Of a DNA stretch of 64,000 bases, positions 1 through 8,284 are shown in pieces. Positions within the stretch are counted from its first letter, which is position 1. The number at the start of each line of letters is the position of its first letter. Source of the DNA: G963675935 sp963823895 (GTDB lineage: Bacteria; Planctomycetota; Planctomycetia; Pirellulales; Thermoguttaceae); the NCBI GenBank assembly GCA_963823895.1, contig CAWGNG010000016.1:124001-188000 (forward strand), written 5' to 3'. A program made the translations under genes and the position numbers. The notes beneath the pieces are model-generated. The model saw only the letters and a program-made list of their open reading frames with translations, made no database searches and was not told the origin of the DNA.

Positions 1-3000
1 ACGCCGAGATGTTCGACGGCGAATACTGGTTGCCCAGATACGTGACCATCAGGGCCGCGTAGATCGCAGGCCATCCTTCGTCGCTCGCCTTGGCATTGGC
101 CAACATCGCCCACAACGGCTCGGCCGCGCGACGGTCGGGCACTTGGGCCAGCGCCATGATCAGCCGCGCTCGCAACAGGCCGTCGCCGGCCAAGCCGCAC
201 AACTCTTGAAACGCCTTCATCCGCTGCTGCCACACCAGCCAGGGCAGGATCTCCGCCGCCGTCTCGATCATGTCGCGGTTCCCCCGCACCGTATCGAGGG
301 CCACGGGCAGGGCGACGGCCGCTTTTCCCAACGGCACCAACGCCGCCGCGGCCGCCATCCGCTCCTTCGCGGCGTCGGCTTTCAGCATCTTCTCCAGCGG
401 GGCGACCATCCGCGAAGTCCATTTCGGCCGGCCCTTGCCGGCATAACAGCCCAGCAGCCATTGATCCTGCGGATTAAGCTCCTCCTCCTCGCTCTTCTTT
501 TCGCTCTTCTTGCCCGCCTTCTTGTCGATTTTCTTGACGGCCGGCTTCTTCTCGTGGCTCGACTTGCCCTTTTCCGCCGGCTTGACGGTGTCGACCAACT
601 TGGTGCTGGCGGGGTTCTCGGCGGACTTCTTGCCGCTCGACGGCGTCGGCAACGTCACGGCGCGAGGAGCGGGAGGACTTTGCCCGCCGCCTAAGAGAGC
701 GGCGACCTTCGACAACCGCTCCTCTGCGATTCCGGACGATTGCGCCGCGCCGCCTTTTTCCTCGGCCACAGTCGGCCCGCTGCGCGTGACCGTCCTCGTG
801 GTCCGAACCTCCCCGCTTCCCAGGGTCTCGGTTTCGACCACGATCGTCTCGCTGGGCGTAACGCTGGTGACGGTCCCGCTTTCCGCCTTGTTCTTCGCCG
901 TATCGCGAAGTTGATCCATCGCTTTGAACAGGGCGGCAGCGGCGGCGATGCGGACATCGCTCTCCTTGTCGGCCAGCGTCGCCGACAGTTCCTCCTCCGC
1001 GTCGCCCGACGTGGCGGTGCAGAGCGCGGCGATCGCCGCGGCGCGGACGGTCGGCAGTTCGTGCTTGCAGAACTTCCGCAAGTGGGGAATCGCCTTCTTC
1101 CGCATGTTGCCCTTCTCGGCCAGCAGCTTCAGCACGTTGGCCGCCAGGTCGGGATGTTCCGTGGCGACTTTCACCAGCGGCTCGACGGCCACCGCCATGT
1201 CGGCTTCGGAAAGCCCCTCGACCGCCTTGGCCACCACGAAGCCGTCCTCGTCGTCCAACAAATCCAACAGCGCCACGTAAGCGTCGGCCTGGAGCTTCGC
1301 CGCCGGATCGTCGGCCTTGCCGCCTGGGGCGTCGAACGACCAACCGGACGAGAAATGAACGCTGGAGCGATCGTCGAGTTTTCCGATGCCGGCGGCCGCT
1401 TCCGCCCGCACCTGCCAACTCTTGTGTTTCAACAGCGACATCAGGCACTTGATTGCCTCTTTCCCCTTCGCCGCCCGCAGCACGCCGATGGCGTGGACGA
1501 TCAAGTCCGGGTCTTTCTCGTCCTTCAGGTACTTCACCACGGCGGGCACCATCGCGGCGTCGGGCGATTCCTCCAACTGCTTCAATACCGCCGCGCGAAC
1601 GTTCGGCTCGGGATCACCCAGCAGTTTCACCAGCGCCGCTTTGGCCTCGTCGCCGCCGATGTGTTGCAGGCCGCGGAGACTAAGCTCCCGCACCAACGGA
1701 TCGCTGTCGGCGAACAGTTCCAACAGCAGCGGCTTCTCATCGTCGCCGGCCGTGCGGGCAAGCTCTTCGGCGGCGCGGCGGCGCTGCCGCGGATCGGTGT
1801 CGCCCAATCGCTCGACTCCGCCGGGCCAACGCAGCACCAGCACATCGTTGGCCGCCAACCGGTAGCGAAGGATCAACAGCCGGCGGCGATCCTGGTCGGC
1901 CGCCGCATTCTTCAGCCGCGCGTAGACCTCGGCAAAAGCGCCGGCCCAAACTCCGCCAACCGCTGCCGGATGGCGTCGGCCTCCGATTCGTCGGCGGCCA
2001 GCATCCGCTCGATCTGCCGCCGCGCCGCGGCCAGTTGCTTCCTGGAAAGCTCCTTCGGCGGGGCTTCGGCGGCAATCTCGCGGTCCTTCCATTTGTCGAG
2101 CCGCGCGAGCCGCGCATCGGTGAACGTCTCGGGCCGCCACGGATCGAGCCCCTCCAGCGGCGCCTTCCAATGTTCCAGCACCTCCATCGCCGCCAGCCGG
2201 CTGGTGAGGCTGCCGGTGGTAAACGCCCGCAGCACCGCCGAGCGGGCGATGCTCGGATAGGGGAGCAGGCGACGGATCGCCGCCTCGCGCAACGCGGGAT
2301 CTCGCTCCTGAAACTGATGCACCAGCCGCGTGGCCGCCACCGCCGTCGGTTCGCCCGAGGCCAGCAACACCTCGGCCGCCGGCTTCGTCGCCGCTTCGTA
2401 ATTCTCCTTCAGCCAATCGACCAGATCGCTCGCGGCCAGGTATCCGTCGTGCTGGGCGATGTGTTGGCCGCTAGGCGTGCGAATCCGCATCGCCGGCACG
2501 CCGGCAATCGCCAGTTCGGCCACGTCGTCCGCCTGCGCATCGACGTCCAAACAGACCGGCGTCCAGCGGGCCAACTCCGCCTGCACCTCCGGCGTCTCGA
2601 TCGCCGCCGCCAGTTTCCGACAGTCGGCCGACCACTTCGCCCCCACGCGTATCAAGATCGGCTTGCGGTCGGCCAGCGCGCGGCGATAGCCGTCGTTGAG
2701 ATTCAAGAGCCACGCAACCGCCTCGGCCGCTTTCTTCGCCGCCGCCGCCGCACCGGTCCTCCCCTCTCCCGTCGCGGGAGAGGGGCCGGGGGTGAGGGCG
2801 TTTCGCGGCGCCGTAATAGTGGAAGAGCCGGGGGCAGGGCTGGCCGGTGGCACCACTCTGCCGTCCTCTCCCGTTGCGAAAGAACGGCCGGGGGTGAGGG
2901 CTGTCCCCGCCGCGCTAGCCCTCCCCTCTCCCGTCACGGGAGAGGGGCCGGGGGTGAGGGCATCGCTTTTCGAGGCCGGCACTTTCACCTTTTCATATTT

Positions 3001-3084
3001 CGCTTCCACGGCAATCGCGTGCGCCGCAATTACCGTGCCGCACGCCGTCGCGGCGATCCATCGCAAGGCAGTGCTGACTTTCAT
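1..3084 (-). CDS. Secreted thioredoxin-like / HEAT-repeat protein, cut by window edge, with one apparent frameshift
   Basis: The ATG at 3084 overlaps the stop of the upstream cytochrome gene as ATGA, which implies translational coupling. An N-terminal signal peptide (about residues 1-30) is followed by a low-complexity stretch made of three palindromic repeat copies. A thioredoxin-like domain comes next: its active-site region reads WSADC, so the first Cys of the usual CxxC is Ser and only one Cys remains. HEAT-type helical repeats follow, with a K/E-rich linker near 480-620, and the protein runs off base 1. The first frame stops at 1912, but HEAT coding continues one frame away from about 1937 downward (VYARLKNAAADQDRRRLLIL). 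A one-base loss in the A4 run at 1934-1937 would explain this. Single-Cys thioredoxin-like domains are often structural or regulatory; the function here is inferred. It may be a scaffold secreted alongside the haem lipoprotein. Confidence 0.75.
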
Positions 3085-4439
3085 GGGACGTTCTCCTTCG
3101 CTTTCTGCCCGTGACGAATCTTCTCCCAATACTTGTCGTAGTCGAACTTCGGGCTGTTTTCGCGGTCGTGGCAGGCGGTGCAGCAGTCCTTCGCCCGCGC
3201 GAACCGCGGCGTATGCACCGCCGAATCGGCAACGTGAGCCTGCGAAGGGCCGTGACAGTCCTCGCAGCCGACGTTGACGCGATCGTGCGGCGGAGCGTCG
3301 TCCCGAATCGACGCAAACCCGCCCGGCAGACCGTAGCCGGTCGTGTGGCAACGCTGGCACTCGGGATCGACGTGCGAGCCGGTCGTTTTCAGCGCCTTCC
3401 ACGCCATCGTGTGCTTCGACTCCCGCCATTGCCGACAGTCGTCCTCGTGGCATTTCTTGCAGGCGGCCGTGCCGGCGACGGCAAAACCCTTCGGCAGATT
3501 CGTCGGCAGCGGATCGGCGAACGAGGTCTGGCCCGGCGCAAAGTCGCTGCGGCGCAACTCGATACGAAACCGCGCCACGCCGTCCCGCTGCGCCGGATCG
3601 TCGGCATAGCGCTCGCTCAATTCGACGATGCTCCCCTTCCAACCTGCGGCCGATCGCAGCGGCGGGGCATCGAGCCGGACGACGAACTTCCCTTTGTTCG
3701 TGGCCGAAGTCAGCAGCGTCGGGCCAATCTGCTTCGGGGCGATCGGCTGACCGGTCGGGCCGCCCACGATCACGTCGGCCTCGGGCAAGGCCTCGGCCAA
3801 TTGCCGCAACTCGTCCTCCGGCAGATAGGCCAACACGATCGCGGCATCATATTTTCCGGCGACGCCGGCCAAGGCTTCAACCACTGCCTCGCGGGGCGGC
3901 GTCACCTCGACCTCGGCCGTCGCGTAACGCTCGGCCAGCACGCCGACCAACGCCAGCCACCGTCCCGCCGCGGAGACCAAGCGAACCGGCTCGGCGACGA
4001 GCGTTCCGGCGGCATCGCGGACGTTCGCCGACAACAACGGCACGTTCATCTCCTTCGCCAGCCGCCGCAACTCGTCGGGTCCGAAGCGGGCCTCCGCCGC
4101 GCCAATGTTGTGGGCGGCGACGCGCATCTCCATTTCCCCCGACAGAATGGCCTTGAACTTGGCGAGATCGTAGGAGGAAGTCCCGTGGGCCGCGCCGCCG
4201 ACGTCGACCGCGACGACCTCCGCCCGCCGCCGCAGCGCTTTGATCAGCGTGGCCCGCCGCGGCAGGCCGCCCGACTGATTCGACGTGCATCCGCACGGCA
4301 CGATCCAGCCGTTCGTGTCGCCGCTTACGACCAAGATCAACGGCCGCTCCGCCCCGCTCGGCCGACAGCCGACCATCGCCACACAGGCCATCACCGCGAG
4401 CAGTGCAAAGGCCGATTCGTAGGGCGTGATGATTATCAT
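3081..4439 (-). CDS. Lipoprotein with 5'-nucleotidase-like domain and four CxxCH haem-binding motifs
   Basis: This is a 452-residue protein with an N-terminal hydrophobic segment ending in a lipobox-like MVGC, so export and lipid anchoring are likely. Residues of roughly 35-270 resemble the N-terminal fold of UshA/SoxB-type metallophosphoesterases (VVSGDTNGWIVPCGC, then a VIVGG block). The C-terminal ~120 residues contain four CxxCH motifs (CKKCH, CQRCH, CEDCH, CTACH), typical of cytochrome c554/NapC-like multihaem domains. By family knowledge such proteins carry electrons in the periplasm. Neither a substrate nor intact metal-binding residues could be confirmed. The stop overlaps the next gene by 4 nt. 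The pairing of a nucleotidase-like fold with haem motifs recalls planctomycete 'multihaem cytochrome c family' proteins; the physiological role is unknown. Confidence 0.8.
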   Translation of the reverse strand: MIIITPYESAFALLAVMACVAMVGCRPSGAERPLILVVSGDTNGWIVPCGCTSNQSGGLPRRATLIKALRRRAEVVAVDVGGAAHGTSSYDLAKFKAILSGEMEMRVAAHNIGAAEARFGPDELRRLAKEMNVPLLSANVRDAAGTLVAEPVRLVSAAGRWLALVGVLAERYATAEVEVTPPREAVVEALAGVAGKYDAAIVLAYLPEDELRQLAEALPEADVIVGGPTGQPIAPKQIGPTLLTSATNKGKFVVRLDAPPLRSAAGWKGSIVELSERYADDPAQRDGVARFRIELRRSDFAPGQTSFADPLPTNLPKGFAVAGTAACKKCHEDDCRQWRESKHTMAWKALKTTGSHVDPECQRCHTTGYGLPGGFASIRDDAPPHDRVNVGCEDCHGPSQAHVADSAVHTPRFARAKDCCTACHDRENSPKFDYDKYWEKIRHGQKAKENVP

Positions 4440-4585
4440 GGATTACAGCAACGCCGTGCGTCGTTCTCAAACCCAGTGGGCGGTAAACCGCCCACCCCTC
4501 ATCCCCTAACCTCTGACCCCTGATCCCTGGCCCCTAGCCCCTAGCCCTTGATCCCCGGCCCCTAGCCCCTGATCCCCAGCCCCTC
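4440..4585. repeat. Intergenic dispersed repeats (GGGCGGT palindrome and C-rich CTAGCCCC tandem)
   Basis: This gap holds a short palindrome (gtgggcggtaaaccgccca) followed by a degenerate C-rich tandem of units like cccctagcccct and ccctgatcccc. The same C-rich unit recurs, in either orientation, near 20132-20158 and 20684-20706, and a related form lies inside tsaB (about 46845-46870). No gene is visible. Confidence 0.6.
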
Positions 4586-5290
4586 TCAATGCGTCAGTGC
4601 ATACGCCAAGATATTCACATTGATCGACACCGCGTCCTCCAATTCGTTGCCGCCGCAACAGCAACAGCCGGTAGTGTGCGGCGTGTCGTTCAGGCCGTCT
4701 TGCGAATAAACCACGCCCAGCCGGCCGGCGATGCTGACGCCGACCAGCGGCCGCGGGCTGCCGCCGTGCGTCGTGTGCAACTCCTTGATCTCGTAAGTCA
4801 TGTGGAAGATCGGGTGTTTCATGTCGATCGACCGTAGCGGGTGCTTGGGGAAGATCGTGGCCATCTCGCGGCGAAACGAGCGGTCCCATTCCGTCGAGGA
4901 GCAGCCCGCCGATGCCAGCAGCAGCCCGCCGCGCTCGACGTAGCGCCGTAAGTTTTCGCGTTCGGCCTGCGACAACTGAAACTCCCCTTCGCCGGTCATG
5001 ATCACCAACGGATAATCGTAGAGGCTGTCGCTCGACAGTTTCACGGCGTGGAACCGCCGGCTGGTGGAGATGCACGTCTCCTTTTCGGCCTTGATGAGGA
5101 AGTGGTCGGAGAAGCAGCGGCTGCTCTTCGTGCCCGCGTAGACCAGGTTGGCCACCTGCACGATGCCGTCGGGCTCGCCGCCCGATTGCCGCACCTCGGG
5201 CGCGGCCAAGGCGAAAGCTGCAACAAGCACGACGATCATGCCGAGCGGCAGATTATGAATGATGAATGATGAGTGATGAATGCGATTCAT
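4586..5290 (-). CDS. DUF4159 domain-containing exported protein
   Basis: This protein of about 234 residues has an N-terminal hydrophobic segment (MIVVLVAAFALAAPE). The body has typical DUF4159 features: a YDYPLVIMTGEGEF strand, a REMATIFP motif, a KHPIFHMTYEI block and a C-terminal NVNILAYALTH. The ATG at 5290 is preceded by GAAGG at suitable spacing; the ATG at 5239 is an alternative that starts directly at the signal peptide. The extra 17 residues in the long form (HHSSFIIH) come from a short ATGAATGATGA-type repeat at 5254-5290. DUF4159 genes regularly end MoxR/VWA trains in planctomycetes, as here. The biochemical role is not known; the domain resembles glutamine-amidotransferase-like folds. 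Confidence 0.8.
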   Translation of the reverse strand: MNRIHHSSFIIHNLPLGMIVVLVAAFALAAPEVRQSGGEPDGIVQVANLVYAGTKSSRCFSDHFLIKAEKETCISTSRRFHAVKLSSDSLYDYPLVIMTGEGEFQLSQAERENLRRYVERGGLLLASAGCSSTEWDRSFRREMATIFPKHPLRSIDMKHPIFHMTYEIKELHTTHGGSPRPLVGVSIAGRLGVVYSQDGLNDTPHTTGCCCCGGNELEDAVSINVNILAYALTH

Positions 5291-5319
5291 AATGATGGCC
5301 TTCGGTTCTGATGCGACCG

Positions 5320-8201
5320 CTACTGTCCGCCCTGTCCCGTCTCTTCGGCGACGCGTTGAAAGTATTGGCCGACCTGGCGGCGATAGCGGATGGGGACGGC
5401 CGCGTCGTTGGCGCCGGCGGCGGCGCCGGGGGCGAACAATTCGTCTGGCGGCCCTCGGTCGCGATTGTTGATCGGCGCGCCGCCTTCGCGCCGCGCGTTG
5501 CCTTCGCCGCCGCCGGAGGCCTCGCCCGCGTTTGCCAACGCCGGCGGCAGTCCGCCGTAAAGGCCGGTCGGGCCGAAGCCATTCATTCCGCTGCCGTCTC
5601 CTCCTCCTCCGCCCATGCCCATCGCCGCCAGCAGTTGTTCGAGGGAACTGCCGATCGCCTTGCAGATCTTCGGCTGAAATCTCAATCCCTTGCAGGCGCA
5701 ATTGCCCATCCCCTTGCACTCCTTGATGAACTTCTTGAGGATGTCGGCGGCCTGCTGGGCCTTCTTGTGCCCGCGGGTGGGGGCGAACTCGCCCAACGCC
5801 GACTCGGCCCCGGCCATCGCCTCCGCCGCCCCGCTTTTGCGCAGGTCCTTGACAAACTTCTCCGCCGACTCGCGAAACTCCTTCAACTCCTGCTTGTCCG
5901 GCAGCTTGTCGATGTGCTCCTGCACGTTGTCGAGAAAATTCGCCAGCGCATCGCGGACTTGCCGCTGCTCCTCCTCCAAATCGCGCAGGCGGGCCTTCAT
6001 CGACGGATCGTCCTGCCCTTCGCGCCCCTTCAACGACCGCAGCCGATCGGCCAAATCCTGCTGCCAAAGGGCGAGCATCACGAAACGCTGCTGGTCGGCC
6101 AAAAGCGGCAGCACGCCCGCCATCAATTCCATCGGCTCGACCGCCTGCTCGTCGTAGAGTTTGCGGGCGGAGGCGAGCCGCTTGGCCATCTGGTCGAGCC
6201 GGCCGCCGAGTTTCCTGTTCAGCAGGTCTTTCTCCCGTTCGAGTTGCTCCAATTCCTTCGCCATCTCTTCCGACGTTTTGGCCAATTCCTGCAACTCGGG
6301 CGTCAGCGCCTTGTCGATGTCGTATGGTATGGACGAGTCGGCCGCTTTGCGAATTTCCGCCGCCTCGCGCCGCAACGCCTCGACGAGTTGTTCGAGTTGC
6401 CGGCGCATCTCCTCCGACCGTTTTGCCTCGCCGCGTTGCCCCTTGACCTTCTTTCGCAGGCCGTCCATCTTCTTCGCCAACGATTCCATGCGGCGCTGAG
6501 CGGCGTAGTATTTCGAGAGCAACGCCTCGATCCCTTGCCGCGTTTGCAGCATCCGCTCGAACTCCTCCTGGCTGATAATCCGCACCATGACCACGGAACT
6601 CTCGGCCCCCTTGGCCCCGGCCGGATCGTTGTCTTCGACGCGGGCGAAGAGCTTGATCACGTCGCCCGGCTCCAGCCCGTACTGTTGCAGCGGCAGACGG
6701 ACCTGCTCGTCGAGCCGCCGCGACGGGTGGGCGGGCAGCCGCAGATCGAACGGCAGCGGCCGCGAATCGTTCAGGCTGCGATACAGTTGCAGCCGCGAGA
6801 TGCCGCAGTCGTCCTCGGCCGAAATCGTCACCGGCAACGCCGCGGTGGGCGTGGCCAGCGACGTCCGCGGCGGCTCGGTGATCCGCACGAACGGCCGCTG
6901 ATCGGCCAGCATCGTCACGTTGCCCGAAAACGTCTGCTGCGACTCCTGGCCGTCCTCGTCGATCACGCGGCAAGAAAACTTTCCGTCGCCGGCGATCGCG
7001 AATTGCCCCACGACCTCCTGGCCGCCCGGCTCGATCGGCTTCATCGGCATGCAAGTCGGTTCGCGTTGTGGTGCAGCCGTCCCGGCTGCCGGGGACTGTC
7101 CCGATTTTCGTGTCAGCGAAAATGGGACTGTCCCCCTCGGCGTCAGAGCAACGCTCGACGCAGGCGAGACGCCTGCACCACAAACTGCGCCGCTTAGCGT
7201 GATGCTCCCGCCGCCGAGCGGGCGATTGCTGTGCAGGACAATCTGCACCTTGGTGCCGGGCAGCCCGCTGACGCCCTCCTTGGGCAGCGGCCCCTCGTAG
7301 GCGGCCTGATTGGCGTACGCGGGCGGCTCGATCCGCAGCCGCGCGTTGTCGATCAGTGGCACCGTGATGATGCCGAGGTGATACCGCTTGCTGCGGGCCC
7401 GGTAAGCGCGGACGTAGTAATCGGTGGGCTCGACGACGCGGGCCAGGACCGCCCGCCACTGGCCGTCCGCCTCGGGAAACATCGGCAGCGGCGGCTCCTG
7501 GCGGTTGCCCGCTTCCAGCACCAGTTCGAGTTGCTCGACCGGCGGCCCGATCACGGTAACGCGAATCTCCAATTCGCTGCCGTAGACTACCCGCGTGTTG
7601 CCGGGCGTCACCTTGAACTCGATCGGCGAGAAGGGGGGCACGTCGGCGAACGGCCGCACGAACCGATTCCACTGCGTCCCGACCAGCCCCGGCAGGCAAA
7701 CCGCTAGCGCCGCCACGGCGACCCCCAGCAAGGCGATCGCGCCGAGCGAGCGGCCCAGCGGCCGCACCGGGGCAACCTGGCCCAAGGGGATTTGCCCGGC
7801 GGCAACGGCGGCGTCGGCCACCGCGATATTGGCCAGGCTTAGCGTCAACGCCCGCGGCGTCTGTCCGCCGCGGCGGCTCCACTGTTCCTGGGCCAATTCC
7901 CAACCGGTGAGGATTCTGCCGCCCAACTGGCCCGCCCGATCGAGCCGCCGGGCGACGGCCGCATCGCGCAAGCGCGCAGCGTTGCCGCCGACAGTACGCC
8001 GAGAAGCATAATGCCGCTCGCGCCCGCCACCCAGAACGTGGCGATCCGCCACTGCGGCGGAAACTCCCAGAGCAGATCGAGCCACGCCCCCAGCAGCAGC
8101 AGGATCGTCACCGCAGCCAATCCCCAGACTGCCGCCGCGGCCGCGCCGATCCCCAGCAGCCGTCGGCGAACGCGACGAAGTTGTGCGCCGAGTGAAATCA
8201 T
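5320..8201 (-). CDS. Large DUF4175-like membrane protein with coiled coil, apparent frameshift near 7970
   Basis: The start is ATG at 8201 (MISLGAQLRRVRRRLLG), followed by two transmembrane helices, and a third hydrophobic segment lies further on. The middle is extracytoplasmic beta-rich sequence. A long charged coiled coil (about 6580-5870) and a Gly-rich C-terminus follow. The N-terminal frame runs into a dead end below about 7970, while the matching continuation (RDAAVARRLDRAGQLGGRIL) is one frame away. Inserting a single base around 7966-7978 restores one continuous protein of roughly 960 residues. A palindromic repeat (7058-7183) is read in frame as GTVPFSLTRKSGQSP. The gene sits between the VWA protein and the DUF4159 gene, the usual place for DUF4175-like proteins in these clusters. 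Function is unknown; a surface or envelope scaffold role is inferred. Confidence 0.75.
7058..7183. repeat. Nested palindromic repeat inside the DUF4175-like gene
   Basis: An outer pair (gtggtgcagccgtcccggctgc / gcaggcgagacgcctgcaccac) encloses an inner palindrome, ggggactgtcccgattttcg ... cgaaaatgggactgtcccc (7091-7135). The reading frame stays open through it. The inner family recurs at 8687, 11107, 13667 and 47076; the outer at 10674 and 35728. Confidence 0.75.
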
Positions 8202-8213
8202 GGTCTTTCCCCG

Positions 8214-8280
8214 TACTCCTCTCGCTCCGCGAGAGGAACGCGAAACCCTAATCACTTCACGCGGAGCGTGAAGAGTACAA
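8214..8280. repeat. Palindromic repeat, 'tactcctctcgctccgcgaga' family
   Basis: Paired arms ctcgctccgcgag and cttcacgcggagcgtgaag lie between the VWA gene and the DUF4175-like gene. Related copies lie at 17098-17165 and 46074-46167. Confidence 0.65.
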
Positions 8281-8284
8281 TTCC

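Noticed and set aside
740..2260. 506-codon open frame on the plus strand
   Set aside because: Antisense shadow of the HEAT-repeat gene; its composition is that expected from GC-rich codon usage and it has no recognisable motif.
5311..7197. 628-codon plus-strand frame
   Set aside because: Antisense to the DUF4175-like gene; no start signal or domain, and His/Arg/Leu-rich as typical shadows are.
5291..7903. Upstream extension of the DUF4159 reading frame (to 7903)
   Set aside because: The long frame overlaps the DUF4175-like gene out of frame; the real product begins at 5290 or 5239, where a signal peptide starts.
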